A stretch of 64,000 nucleotides of DNA from Acrocarpospora catenulata (GCF_018476525.1 NZ_JAHCST010000009.1:1-64000), one strand, 5' to 3'. Positions 29,064 to 42,000 are shown, counted from the stretch's first letter. Program-made: numbers and translations. Notes: generated by a model from the letters alone, not told the origin.

Positions 29064-29160
29064 AGCTCGCGCCACCAGGAGCACGGGGGCACTGCCACCT
29101 CGTGGCTGCGAAAATTACTTAAATCTGGTCCGAATCCTATGGATTTCCAACTGGTAACTT

Positions 29161-29177
29161 CTGTGAAACTTTCACAG
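29161..29177. promoter_or_regulatory. 17-bp palindrome CTGTGAAA-C-TTTCACAG
   Basis: Perfect inverted repeat with 8-bp arms containing GAAACTTTC, the same GAAA-N-TTTC core as at 29055. Its symmetry and place upstream of the xylan genes make it a strong regulator-site candidate. Confidence 0.6.
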
Positions 29178-29350
29178 CTGCCGACAGTGCGACGCGATCT
29201 TCCTGCGGACGAATGTCCAGGCCGGGAAATGTGCCGGTAGCAATGCCGAGGTCAGCGAGGGTCGCGACTCGTTGACGCTGGATCGGACAGTCGGATGTAC
29301 TCCGCGACACGCCCCCACGGGAGCAGGCCACGAAGCTCTGCCGTCCCGAA

Positions 29351-29364
29351 TGTTAACGATAACA
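29351..29364. promoter_or_regulatory. LacI-type operator TGTTAACGATAACA upstream of the xylan cluster
   Basis: 13 of 14 positions equal the perfect palindrome upstream of the GH127 gene; it lies 97 bp before the first GH43 start. The rest of the 28928-29460 gap holds no gene that I can support. Confidence 0.7.
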
Positions 29365-29460
29365 ATTTCGTGGCCAGCATGACCAGCCGCACATCCCCGG
29401 TCCCGCCGTCAGGCAGACGGGGAGACCGGGGACCCATTCCCCCCAGAGAAAGGAACACGC

Positions 29461-30842
29461 GTGTCCCTGAGCCGAAGGCAGTTCGGCAAGGCCGCCCTGA
29501 CGTCGGCCGCGCTGGCGACCACCGGTTTGGTCGGTCTCCCCCGCGCGGCGTGGGCGGCCAATACCGCCTACGTCTTCACGTACTTCACCGAGTCCCCGAA
29601 CCAGACCGGCGCCGACTACGGTCTGCATCTGGCGGTCAGCCGCGACGGCCTGAACTGGACGCCCCTCAACCAGAACAACCCCGTCGTCACCCCCACCGCC
29701 GGCCAGCAGGGCCTGCGCGACCCGCAGATCTTCCGCAAGCTCGACGGCACCTTCGTGGTCATCGCGACCGACCTGAAGGGCCTCAACTTCGGCACCACCA
29801 GCCAGTACCTGCACGTCTGGGACTCGGTCAACCTGACCGACTTCACCGGCTACCGCCGCCTGCGCATGCACACCACCAGCGGCCACACCTGGGCCCCGAC
29901 GGTCTTCCGCGACACCTCACGCGGCCAGTACGGCATCGTCTACTCGTTCAACACAGGCGGCCGGGACATCCTGGCGGTCAACTACACCTCCGACTTCCAG
30001 TCGGTCGGCGCGCAGCAGACCTTCTTCAGCCCCAGCTTCAACGTGCTGGACGGCGACATCGTGGTCGACGGCAACACCACGTACCTCTACTACAAGAACC
30101 TCAACGACGGGAACCTCTACGGCGCCCGCTCCGCCACCGGCCAGCCCAACAGCTTCACCACCTACACCGGCGGCATCCGGATGGGCAACGCCATCGAGGC
30201 GCCGCTGCTCCAGAAGACCAACGAGGGCGGCTGGCGCCTGTGGGGTGACTCCTTCAGCCCGGTCAACAACGACTACTACCTGTGGTCCTCCGGCAACATC
30301 GGCGCGAGCGCGTGGACGGCGGTGAACCAGCGCGACTACACCCCGCCGCTGAACGCCAAGCACGGCTCGATCGCCGGGATCACCGACGCCGAGTACAACG
30401 CGATGGTCGCGCGCTGGGGGCTGCCGAACTGGGTGCGGCTGAAGTCCTACAACTTCCCCGATTACTTCGTCCGGCACGCCAACCGGATCGGGCGCATCGA
30501 CCCCTACCCGTTCGACCCCTACCGCGAGCAGTTGTGGCGCATGGTGCCGGGCCTGGCGGACGCCAACGCGGTGTCGTTCGAGTCGGTGAGTCTGCCGGGC
30601 AACTACCTGCGGCACAACAACTACGCGATCCGCCTGGACCCCAGCGACGGCTCCTCGACCTTCCGCGCCGACGCCACCTTCTACCGGGTGGCCGGGCTGG
30701 CCGACGGCGGCTGGTCGTCGTTCCGGTCCTACAACTTCCCGACCTACCACCTGCGGCACCAGGGCTACGTGCTGCGCATCGACCCGATCAGCTCCTCGTC
30801 AAGCGCCACCGACCGTCAAGACGCGACCTTCCGGGTGACCTC

Positions 30843-30846
<4 letters not shown>
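29461..30846 (+). CDS. Secreted GH43-type enzyme with AbfB (CBM42) domain
   Basis: 461 residues with a Tat signal (SRRQFGKAALTSAALATTGL). The five-bladed propeller has LRDPQIFRK, GHTWAPTVFRD and NAIEAPLLQK, as in GH43/GH62-like arabinofuranosidases and xylosidases. From about 320 the C-terminus is an arabinose-binding AbfB trefoil (VRLKSYNFPDYFVRHANRI, LPGNYLRHNNYAIRLD, FRSYNFPTYHLRHQGYVL). It likely removes arabinose side chains of arabinoxylan. GTG start with AAAGGAA upstream; the stop overlaps the next ATG (ATGA). Confidence 0.9.
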
Positions 30847-34416
<3,570 letters not shown>

Positions 34417-34519
34417 CGCGGCACACCCGCTGAACCGGTCCCGGACGCGGCGGACCCGCCGGCCCGTCGCGTCCCGGAGCCACAAGCGCCCCCCATCAAC
34501 CCCCTGAGGGAGTCAACAG

Positions 34520-36352
34520 GTGAGACCCGCACTCCTCACGGCCAGAAGGAAAGCCCTGGTCGCCTGGTCCGTGATCCTGCTTCTTCCGGCCCTGCTGTTC
34601 CCGTCCCCGGCCAGGGCGGACAACCCGATCGTCCAGACCATCTACACCGCCGACCCGGCGCCGCTCGTCCACAACGGCCGCGTCTACCTCTACACCGGGC
34701 ACGACGAGGACGGCTCGACCTACTTCACCATGCGGGACTGGCACGTCTACTCATCCGCGGACATGGCCAACTGGACCGACCACGGCTCGCCCATGAGCCT
34801 GTCCACCTTCGCCTGGGCCGACGCCAACGCCTGGGCCGGTCACGTCGCCTCCCGCAACGGCCGCTTCTACTGGTACGTGCCGGTACGGGACCGTGCCTCG
34901 GGTTCGATGGCCATCGGGGTCGCGGTCGGCGACAGCCCGACCGGGCCGTTCCGTGACGCCATCGGCCGCCCGCTGGTCAACAACGGCGAGATCGACCCCA
35001 ACGTCTTCATCGACGACAACGGCCAGGCCTACCTGTACTGGGGCAACCCCCGCCTCTGGTACGTACGGCTGAACACCGACATGATCTCCTACTCGGGCAG
35101 CCCGACCCAGATCCCCCTCACCACGGCGGGCTACGGCACGCGCACCGGCAACGCCAGCCGTCCGACCCTGTACGAGGAAGCGCCCTGGGTCTACAAGCGC
35201 AACGGCCTCTACTACAACGTGTTCGCCGCGGAGTGCTGCTCGGAGTTCATCGCCTACTCGACGGCTCCCAGCGCCACCGGGCCGTGGACGTACCGGGGAA
35301 CGATCATGCCCCGGCAGGGCGGCAGCTTCACCAACCACGCCGGGGTCGTCGACTTCAACGGCGGGTCCTACTTCTTCTACCACAACGGCGCCCTCCCGGG
35401 CGGAGGCGGTTTCACCAGGTCGGTCGCCGTGGAGAAGTTCACCTACAACGCCGACGGCACCATCCCCACCATCAACATGACCACCGCCGGGCCACCCCAG
35501 GTGGGAACGCTGAACCCGTTCGTCCGCCAGGAGGCCGAGACGAGCGCCTGGGCGCAGGGCGTCGAGACCGAACCCGCAAGCGAAGGCGGCATGAACGTCG
35601 GCTTCATCGAGAACGGGGACTACCTCAAGGTCAAGGGTGTCGCCTTCGGCACCGGGGCCTCGTCCTTCACCGCCCGGGTGGCCTCGGGATCGGGCGGCGG
35701 CACCATCGAAGTCCGGCTGGGCGGCCCGACCGGCACGCTGGCCGGCACGTGCAGTGTGCCGGGCACCGGCGGCTGGCAGTCGTGGACCACGGTCACCTGC
35801 CCCGTCAACGGCGCGACCGGCACACGGGACCTCTACCTCCGTTTCGCCGGCGGCAGCGGCTACCTGCTCAACTTCAACTGGTGGCAGTTCGCCCAGGGCG
35901 GGAGCAGCGGCGGGAACCTGCTGACCAACGGCGGCATGGAGAACGGCACGACCGGCTGGACGGCGTCCGGTGGCAGCACCCTGTCGTCCGCCACGAACCT
36001 CGCCTACGCAGGCAGCCGGTCCCTGCTCAACTCCGGGCGCACCGCGGCGTGGAACGGCCCCAACCAGAACGTGACCTCGAGCCTCACCAACGGCAGGAGC
36101 TACACCACGAGCGTCTGGGTGCGGTCACAGAGCGGCACCCCCAGCGCGAAGGCGACCCTGGCCGTCACGGCCAACGGCACCACCAACTACTTCCAGCTCA
36201 CCCCGGCCCGGACGGTGAACACCGGCGGCTGGACCCAGCTGACCGGCACCACCACCGTGTCCTGGACCGGGACGCTGACCAACGCCTCCTTCTACGTCGA
36301 GACGGCCACCGGCACCGACGGCCTCTACATCGACGACGCCTCCTTCCAATAA
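34520..36352 (+). CDS. Secreted GH43 enzyme with CBM6 and CBM4/9-like modules
   Basis: 610 residues. Signal peptide (KALVAWSVILLLPALLF, cleaved near PARA). The GH43 propeller has putative acids in YTADPAPLVHN, EIDPNVFIDDNGQAYLYWG and EEAPWVYKRNGLYY. A CBM6 follows from about 340 (RQEAETSAWAQG, VGFIENGDYLKVKGV) and a CBM4/9 jelly roll from about 470 (LLTNGGMENGTTGWT, DGLYIDDASF). GTG start with GAGGGAG upstream. Probably an arabinofuranosidase or xylosidase on decorated xylan. Confidence 0.93.
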   Translation: MRPALLTARRKALVAWSVILLLPALLFPSPARADNPIVQTIYTADPAPLVHNGRVYLYTGHDEDGSTYFTMRDWHVYSSADMANWTDHGSPMSLSTFAWADANAWAGHVASRNGRFYWYVPVRDRASGSMAIGVAVGDSPTGPFRDAIGRPLVNNGEIDPNVFIDDNGQAYLYWGNPRLWYVRLNTDMISYSGSPTQIPLTTAGYGTRTGNASRPTLYEEAPWVYKRNGLYYNVFAAECCSEFIAYSTAPSATGPWTYRGTIMPRQGGSFTNHAGVVDFNGGSYFFYHNGALPGGGGFTRSVAVEKFTYNADGTIPTINMTTAGPPQVGTLNPFVRQEAETSAWAQGVETEPASEGGMNVGFIENGDYLKVKGVAFGTGASSFTARVASGSGGGTIEVRLGGPTGTLAGTCSVPGTGGWQSWTTVTCPVNGATGTRDLYLRFAGGSGYLLNFNWWQFAQGGSSGGNLLTNGGMENGTTGWTASGGSTLSSATNLAYAGSRSLLNSGRTAAWNGPNQNVTSSLTNGRSYTTSVWVRSQSGTPSAKATLAVTANGTTNYFQLTPARTVNTGGWTQLTGTTTVSWTGTLTNASFYVETATGTDGLYIDDASFQ

Positions 36353-36376
36353 CCCCCGGCAGAAAGGAGTTACGCG

Positions 36377-37660
36377 ATGCCAGGCCACAGACCCCTGCTC
36401 ACCGCCATCGCGGCCGCAACGCTGCTCGTCCTGTCCATGGCTCCCGCGGCGATGGGCCACGCCCGGAGCGCGAGCGGCGCCCTGGCGGCGACCGCCGGAT
36501 GCGGCAGGACGCCGACACTCGCCAACGGCACCAACACGATCCAGAGCAGCGGCAAGAACCGCAGCTTCATCCTGAGGATTCCCGGCAACTACGACAACCG
36601 GCGACCGTACCGGCTGGTCTTCGGCTTCCACTGGCTGGGCGGCACCGCCACCGACGTCGCCAGCGGCCAGACCGTGCAACGGGACGTCTGGGCCTACTAC
36701 GGCCTGCTGAGACTGGCCGGCGAGAGCACCATCTTCGTCGCGCCCCAGGGTCTCAACAACGGCTGGGCCAACAGCGGCGGCGAGGACGTGACCTTCGTCG
36801 ACGACATGATCCGGCGGATCGAGTCGGACCTGTGCGTCGAGACGACGCAGCGCTTCGCGCTCGGCTTCAGCTACGGCGCCGCCATGAGCTTCGCGCTCGC
36901 CTGCGCGAGGCCCACCGTCTTCCGCGCGGTGGCGGTCTACTCCGGCGGACGGCTGAGCGGATGCAGCGGCGGCACCCAGCCGATCGCCTACTTCGCGGCG
37001 CACGGCCTCAGGGACAGCGTGCTGAACATCTCCGGCGGACGATCGATGCGCGACACGTTCGTCCGCAACAACGGCTGCGCCGCCCAGAACCCGCCCGAGC
37101 CCAGCCAGGGCAGCCTGACGCACCGGGTCACCACCTACTCGGGCTGCGCGGCCGGCCGCCCGGTCGTCTGGGCCGCCTTCGACGAAGGCCACATCGCCGC
37201 CCCGCAGGACGGGGCGCCCGGCGACAGCGGTTCCCGTACCTGGCTCCCCGGAGAGACGTGGCGATTCTTCACCCAGTTCGACTCCAGCCCGTCGCCCAGT
37301 CCCTCCCCGAGCCCTTCCCCGAGCCCTTCACCGAGCCCGTCGCCGTCGCCGTCGGGACCGGTCACGGGGGCGTGCGCGGCGACACTCCGGGTGACGAATT
37401 CCTGGCAGGGCGGGTTCCAGGGGGAGGTCACCGTGCGCGCGGGCAACACCGCGATCACCGGCTGGACCGTCAGGTGGACCTGGCCCGGCGCGCAGAGCAT
37501 CACCCAGATCTGGTCAGGCGTCTCCTCCGGATCCGGGGCCAACGTGACGGTCCGCAACGAGACCTACAACGGCTCACTCGCCGCCAACGCGAGCACGACC
37601 TTCGGCTTCCTCGGCAGCGGCACACCGGCCACCCCGGCGGCCACCTGCACAAGTCCGTGA
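36377..37660 (+). CDS. Secreted CE1-like (feruloyl/acetylxylan) esterase with CBM2
   Basis: 427 residues with a signal peptide and a mature alpha/beta-hydrolase of the PHB-depolymerase/feruloyl-esterase type: nucleophile Ser near 165 in LGFSYGAAMS, Asp in AAHGLRDSV and His in DEGHIAAP. A long SPSPSP linker (37288-37356) joins it to a cellulose-binding CBM2 (ACAATLRVTNSWQGGFQGEV) with its terminal cysteine. It starts 24 nt after the GH43-CBM6 gene with AGAAAGGAG upstream. It would remove ferulate or acetate from xylan. Confidence 0.9.
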   Translation: MPGHRPLLTAIAAATLLVLSMAPAAMGHARSASGALAATAGCGRTPTLANGTNTIQSSGKNRSFILRIPGNYDNRRPYRLVFGFHWLGGTATDVASGQTVQRDVWAYYGLLRLAGESTIFVAPQGLNNGWANSGGEDVTFVDDMIRRIESDLCVETTQRFALGFSYGAAMSFALACARPTVFRAVAVYSGGRLSGCSGGTQPIAYFAAHGLRDSVLNISGGRSMRDTFVRNNGCAAQNPPEPSQGSLTHRVTTYSGCAAGRPVVWAAFDEGHIAAPQDGAPGDSGSRTWLPGETWRFFTQFDSSPSPSPSPSPSPSPSPSPSPSPSGPVTGACAATLRVTNSWQGGFQGEVTVRAGNTAITGWTVRWTWPGAQSITQIWSGVSSGSGANVTVRNETYNGSLAANASTTFGFLGSGTPATPAATCTSP

Positions 37661-37682
37661 CCACAATTCCCACCGAGTAGAC

Positions 37683-37726
37683 GTCGGGCTCATGGTCCGT
37701 GTGCCAGCCCACACCATGAGCCCGAC
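37683..37726. terminator. Terminator of the xylan cluster
   Basis: Perfect 14-bp arms GTCGGGCTCATGGT / ACCATGAGCCCGAC with a 16-nt loop, 22 bp after the esterase stop. It closes the rightward five-gene unit. Confidence 0.8.
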
Positions 37727-37783
37727 CCTCGATCCCTCGACCGGCGGCCTCTCCTTACGCGGTTGGCGTGACCTCCCGCGTCG

Positions 37784-38066
37784 TCATCCCGGGTCCGGCA
37801 CCGCCTGGTCACGCGGGCCACGGTCGCGCGCTTCCGAAACCGAGTCCCGGTACCTCACCGGCATGGCGACCCGATGTACCCGGCCGGGTTCGGCCTCCTC
37901 GCCCGCGAACAGCACCTCCACCGCCTTGCGCCCCAGCTCGTAGTGCGGCAACGCCACGGTCGTCAGCTTGGGCCGCATCCACGACGCGATCGGATGGTCG
38001 TCGAAGGGAACCGAGAGCCCGGCGTCGCTCAACGCCTGGTAGGCGCCCAGAGCCAGCCAGTACGGG
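37784..38066 (-). pseudogene. LacI-family regulator, C-terminal fragment
   Basis: The leftward frame holds only the end of a LacI-type sensor domain (YWLALGAYQALSDAGLSVPF, then DDHPIASWMRPKLTTVALP and GRKAVEVLFAGEE). The HTH and most of the sensor are missing, and between LSVP and FDDHP the usual DDVSVVG stretch is lost as well. It abuts a binding-protein fragment on the other strand. A deletion removed the divergent promoter and both gene starts. Confidence 0.8.
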
Positions 38067-38067
38067 G

Positions 38068-38507
38068 CGAGGGCTCGCTCTACGCCATGGGCCTCAACTT
38101 CTCCATGACCGGTGTCTTCTACGACAAGAAGCCGGCCGAGCAGATCGGCATGACCACTCCCCCGCAGGCTCTCGCCGACCTCGACGCCGCCCTGACCAAG
38201 GCCAAGGAGGCGGGCCTGACCCCGATCGCGCAGTTCAATGGCGGCGCGACCGGCGGCCTGGCCTCCCCGCTCCAGGACCTGATGGCCTCCTACGGCCCAC
38301 TGGCGCCGATCAACAACTGGATCTTCCAGAAGTCCGGCGCGACCATCGACACCCCCGCCAACCTCCAGGCCACCCAGTACCTGTGGGAGTCCGGCAACCT
38401 CGACAAGCAGATGGCCGGCGACATCGGCTTCTTCCTGATGCCCCCGGCCCAGGCGGGCGGCAAGCGGGCCGCCGTGTCTGCCCCGCTGGCCTTCGGCATC
38501 GGCGCAG
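38068..38507 (+). pseudogene. Sugar-binding protein, internal fragment
   Basis: About 145 codons from the middle of an extracellular solute-binding protein (GSLYAMGLNFSMTGVFYDKK, PPQALADLDAALTKAKEAGL, TPANLQATQYLWESGN, DIGFFLMPPAQAGGKRA). Signal peptide, N-lobe start and the C-terminus are absent. It runs directly into a permease fragment in another frame near 38507. Confidence 0.8.
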
Positions 38508-38834
38508 GCCGAGAGCGCCCGCATCGACGGCACCGGAACCTGGCAGCTCTTCTGGCGGATCCACGTGCCACTGGCGGCCCCGGCGACCTCGTCGCTGGCG
38601 ATCCTGCTGTTCCTGTGGACCTGGAACCAGTTCCTGCTGGCCATCGTGCTGGTCGACGACCCGCTGCAACGCACCATGTCAGGGGCCCTGGGCGCCTTCC
38701 AGGGACAGTGGGGAACCGACATCCCGCTGCTGTGCGCGGGCTCGCTGCTCATCCTGGCGCCGACACTCGCGGTGTTCCTGATCTTCCAGCGGCGTTTCGT
38801 CACAGCCCTGCTTCAGGGTTCACTTAAGGGGTGA
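38508..38834 (+). pseudogene. Sugar ABC permease (MalG type), C-terminal fragment
   Basis: About 108 codons starting within the EAA loop (AESARIDGTGTWQLFWRIHV), with the last membrane helices LAILLFLWTWNQFLLAIVLV and SLLILAPTLAVFLIFQ and the tail LLQGSLKG. Its stop overlaps the fructokinase GTG by 4 nt (GTGA), which shows that the intact ancestor was an ABC importer operon with the kinase. Confidence 0.85.
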
Positions 38835-39685
38835 TCACGTACGGAGCCGTCGAGGCCGGCGGCACGAAATGGGTGTGCGCGCTGGCCGACACCGACGGAA
38901 AAATCGCGGCCACCGAAACGATCCCGACGACGACCCCCGAGGAAACCATCCCGGCGGCCCTGGCGTTCTTCCGGCGCCACCCGGCCCCGGCGGCGGTGGG
39001 CATCGCCACCTTCGGCCCGGTCGACCTGGTGACCGGGCACCTCACCGCCACCCCCAAACCCGGCTGGTCCGGCGCCGACGTGGTGACCCCCTTCCGCGAC
39101 GGGCTGGGGGTGCCGGTCGCGCTCGACACCGACGTGAACGGTGCCGCGATCGGCGAGTGGCGGCACGGTGCTGGCCGGGGCCTGCACACCCTCGCCTACA
39201 TGACGGTCGGCACCGGCATCGGGGTGGGCGTCATCACGCACGGACGTCCCCTCCACGGCCGTACCCACCCGGAGGCCGGGCACATGCGGATCCCCCACGA
39301 CACCGCACGCGACCCGTTCCCCGGCGTGTGCCCCTTCCACGGCGACTGCCTCGAAGGGCTGGCCTCCGGCACGTCGATGCGTCAACGCTGGGGGCGGCCC
39401 GCGCAGGAACTCGGCGACGGCGAGCCGTGGGAGCTGGAGGCCGAGTACCTGGCACTGGCCGTACACAACCTGGCCTCCATCCTGTCCCCCCAGATGGTGA
39501 TCATCGGCGGCGGAGTCGGCGGCAGGCCCGGCCTGCTCGACCTGGTCCGGGCCCGCGCGGCCGAACTGGCCGGCGGCTACGCCCTGGACACCGTCATCAC
39601 CGCGCCGGGGCTGGGCAACCTGTCCGGTGTCACCGGCGCGGCGGAACTGGCCCGAGCGGCCCTGAACGGAAACGAGAACGGGTGA
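38831..39685 (+). CDS. ROK-family fructokinase
   Basis: 284 residues. N-terminal phosphate loop AVEAGGTKWVCAL, catalytic Asp in DTDVNGAAIGEW, TVGTGIGVGV, and a zinc site HPEAGHMRI...CPFHGDCLEGL typical of bacterial ROK fructokinases. It phosphorylates fructose to fructose 6-phosphate in the cytoplasm. It is coupled on both sides by GTGA overlaps (permease fragment before, GH68 gene after). With the upstream promoter region deleted, its expression is uncertain. Confidence 0.93.
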   Translation: MITYGAVEAGGTKWVCALADTDGKIAATETIPTTTPEETIPAALAFFRRHPAPAAVGIATFGPVDLVTGHLTATPKPGWSGADVVTPFRDGLGVPVALDTDVNGAAIGEWRHGAGRGLHTLAYMTVGTGIGVGVITHGRPLHGRTHPEAGHMRIPHDTARDPFPGVCPFHGDCLEGLASGTSMRQRWGRPAQELGDGEPWELEAEYLALAVHNLASILSPQMVIIGGGVGGRPGLLDLVRARAAELAGGYALDTVITAPGLGNLSGVTGAAELARAALNGNENG

Positions 39686-40752
39686 CCACGACGACCCGCT
39701 GGACGCGGCGCCACCTCGACCTGATCACCGAGGACCCGGCGACGACCGCGCCGCCGATCCTGGGCCCGGCCGAGGCGGCGCTACCCGGCCTTGACCTGTG
39801 GGACATGTGGGCGATCCAGGACGAGGACGGCACCACCGCCCTCTTCGACGGCCGCGAACTCTGGATGGGCCTGACCGCCCCCGCACTCGGCCATCCGGAA
39901 GACCGCCACGACGTGGCCCGCATCCGCCTGCTGGCCCTGGACGCCGGGAAGTGGATCGACCTCGGGAACCTCTTCCCCGACGAGGAATCACCCGGCAGCC
40001 GCGAATGGTCGGGCACGGCGATCCGCCGCCCCGACGGCACCGTCTCGGTCTTCTACACCGCGACCGGGCACCGCGGCGAGCCCCGGCCGACCTTCGTCCA
40101 ACGGGTCATCGAGGCCCGACTGCCGCTCGGGAACTCCCGGCAACCACGGTCGGGCAGCCATCGGGAGATCGTACGCTCCGACAGCGAGTTCTACCTCCCA
40201 GCAGACGACCTCGAAGGAGGACCGGGAAACATCCGGGCCTTCCGCGACCCGGCCTGGTTCCGAGGCCACCTGCTGATCGCGGCCTCAATCCCCTGGGGCG
40301 ACCGCCACATGGGCGCCATCGCACTGACCGGCCCAGAATCCGAAGGCTGGCCACTACGCCCGCCCCTCCTGATCGCCGACGGAATCAACCGCGAGATCGA
40401 ACGCCCCCACATCGTGACCCACAACAACCTCCACTACCTCTTCTTCTGCACCCACCACCAGTCGTTCGAGCCCCCCGACACCGCCCCCACCGGCCTCTAC
40501 GGCTTCGTCTCCACAACACTCGACGGCCCCTACGAACCCCTCAACGGCTCCGGCCTGGTCATCGCGAACCCAGCGACCCAGCCCGACCAGGCCTACGCCT
40601 GGATGGTGCTCGACGACCTGCGGGTGGTGAGCTTCCTCGACTACAGAGGCCCAGCCGACCGGACACACTTCGGCGGAACAGTGGCACCACTGCTGAAACT
40701 CCACTTGGAGGGCAACCGCACCCACATCGAACCGGCCATCGGCATTTCCTGA
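39682..40752 (+). CDS. GH68-family enzyme (levansucrase/beta-fructofuranosidase type), no signal peptide
   Basis: 356 residues with the GH68 catalytic triad in order: nucleophile Asp in LDLWDMWAIQDEDG, stabiliser Asp in IRAFRDPAWF, acid/base Glu in INREIERPHIVTHN, plus SREWSGTAI. There is no signal peptide, unlike typical secreted levansucrases, and the protein is shorter than usual (400 or more). Next to a fructokinase and a destroyed importer, a cytoplasmic sucrose or fructo-oligosaccharide hydrolase is more likely than a levan synthase (inference). The stop is 11 bp from a transposon-gene fragment. Confidence 0.85.
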   Translation: MTTTTRWTRRHLDLITEDPATTAPPILGPAEAALPGLDLWDMWAIQDEDGTTALFDGRELWMGLTAPALGHPEDRHDVARIRLLALDAGKWIDLGNLFPDEESPGSREWSGTAIRRPDGTVSVFYTATGHRGEPRPTFVQRVIEARLPLGNSRQPRSGSHREIVRSDSEFYLPADDLEGGPGNIRAFRDPAWFRGHLLIAASIPWGDRHMGAIALTGPESEGWPLRPPLLIADGINREIERPHIVTHNNLHYLFFCTHHQSFEPPDTAPTGLYGFVSTTLDGPYEPLNGSGLVIANPATQPDQAYAWMVLDDLRVVSFLDYRGPADRTHFGGTVAPLLKLHLEGNRTHIEPAIGIS

Positions 40753-40762
40753 GACCCCAGAC

Positions 40763-41030
40763 CGCAATGCCGTCGCAGTGGTCGCGTAGCTGTTCCAAAG
40801 CGGTGGTCTTGAGCCGGTCGACTTCGTCGACGATGAGCAGTGCGACGAAGGCCGGCAGGCCGTGCGGGTCGGTGAAGGTACGCCGGTCGTAGGGGTCGGG
40901 GGCGCGCAGGGTGGCGAAGTCCCAGCCGATGCGGGTGAGTTCTTTGTCGATCATGCGGGGGGTGGCGCTGACCGTCGGGGTGTACAGCAGGGTGTGCCAG
41001 TCGTCGCGGTCCTTGCCGACGACGTGCCCC
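40763..41030 (-). pseudogene. TniB/IstB-like transposition ATPase fragment
   Basis: About 90 codons of a leftward AAA-ATPase: LLYTPTVSATPRMIDKELTR, a Walker B FVALLIVDEVDRLK and TTALEQLRDHCDG. The Walker A part and the C-terminus are absent. The motif set resembles transposition helper ATPases. It marks a former mobile element between the GH68 gene and the methyltransferase. Confidence 0.55.
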
Positions 41031-41071
41031 GTGCGGGGCCCGGATGGTGTGGTGTCCGGGCCCCGCACGGG
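41028..41071. terminator. Strong hairpin terminator after the methyltransferase
   Basis: Perfect 17-bp arms (CCCGTGCGGGGCCCGGA and complement) with a 10-nt loop, 10 bp past the methyltransferase stop. Confidence 0.8.
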
Positions 41072-41080
41072 ACGGGAGCG

Positions 41081-41827
41081 TCAGCGCTTCATGAGGGCGA
41101 AGACTCCCCAGCCGAGGTATTCACGCGTGCAGCGCGCGTAGCGGGCGGGCTCGGTCGTGAGCTCCGCGCGTACCTGCGGGACCATTTCGTCGTCGGGGTT
41201 CTGGTCGAGCCAGCGGCGCATGGTGAGCCACTGGGCCGCGGCGTAACGGTCCCAGCTGTCCTGGTCGGCCAGCATCATTTCCACGACGTCGTAGCCGAGG
41301 TCGCCGAACTGCTCGATCAGGCCGGGCAGCGGCAGGTAGTCGGCGATGCTGGTGGCGTGGCAGGCCTTGGCGGTCTCCTCGTCCGGAGGGGTCCGCCGCC
41401 AGTAGGGCTCGCCGATCAGCATCAGACCTCCGGGGCGGAGGCTGCGGCTGAGCAACTCGGCCGTTCCGGCGACGCCGTTCCCGATCCAGGTGGCGCCGAC
41501 GCAGCAGGCCAGGTCGACCGGCTGGTCCGCGACGTGGCCGGAGGCGTCGCCGTGGACGAACTCCACCCGGTCGGCGACGCCGAGTTCGGCGGCGCGGGCC
41601 TGCGCCTGGGCGGTGAAGACCGTGCTGATGTCCACCCCGGTGCCCGTGAAGCCCAGGTCGCGTGCCCAGGTGCACAGCATCTCGCCCGAGCCGCTGGCCA
41701 GGTCAAGCACCCGTGTCCCGGGGGCGAGGTGGAGCGCTTCGCCTAGGGCGGCGAGCTTCACGGGAGTCAGCGGGTTGTGGATGCGGTGGCCGCTCTCGCG
41801 AATGGTGAAGATGCGGGGAAGGTCCAT
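41081..41827 (-). CDS. SAM-dependent methyltransferase (class I)
   Basis: 248 residues from the ATG at 41827 (AAGGAA with 7-nt spacing); an ATG at 41848 that overlaps the stop of the upstream RsgA fragment (ATGA) is the alternative. SAM-binding motif VLDLASGSGEMLCTWA, then GVDIS and VEFVHGDAS. The partly conserved YWRRTPP and the final YLGWGVFALMKR fit small-molecule methyltransferases. It is preceded by a leader ORF and a broken rsgA-like piece, so it may be expressed from their control region. Substrate unknown. Confidence 0.88.
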   Translation of the reverse strand: MDLPRIFTIRESGHRIHNPLTPVKLAALGEALHLAPGTRVLDLASGSGEMLCTWARDLGFTGTGVDISTVFTAQAQARAAELGVADRVEFVHGDASGHVADQPVDLACCVGATWIGNGVAGTAELLSRSLRPGGLMLIGEPYWRRTPPDEETAKACHATSIADYLPLPGLIEQFGDLGYDVVEMMLADQDSWDRYAAAQWLTMRRWLDQNPDDEMVPQVRAELTTEPARYARCTREYLGWGVFALMKR

Positions 41828-41844
41828 GACCAGATTCCTTTCCG

Positions 41845-42000
41845 TCATGCCTTGAAGTTCGGGAACTGCTTAATGGCGCACAGGTTGATGGCGCACAGGC
41901 CGCGCTCGGCCCGCACCACGCGGCCCGGAACCAGTCCGGCGGCCCGCGACGGGGTGAGGAAACGCTCACGTTCGGCGCCCCAGCCGTAGTCGGCCAGAGT
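41845..42000 (-). pseudogene. rsgA: RsgA (ribosome small-subunit GTPase) N-terminal fragment
   Basis: The leftward frame shows LADYGWGAERERF followed by AAGLVPGRVVRAERGLCAI, the N-terminal OB-fold start of RsgA-type GTPases. A 15-bp tandem duplication (ATGGCGCACAGGTTG) gives LCAINLCAI, then the frame ends; the GTPase domain is gone. Its stop codon overlaps an ATG of the methyltransferase frame. Confidence 0.6.

Noticed and set aside
37288-37356. Short repeats resembling a CRISPR or minisatellite
   Set aside because: They encode the SPSPSP linker between the esterase and CBM2.
35233-37680. A rightward open frame of about 815 codons overlapping the GH43-CBM6 and esterase genes
   Set aside because: Arg/Pro/Gln-rich shadow in another frame of well-supported genes.
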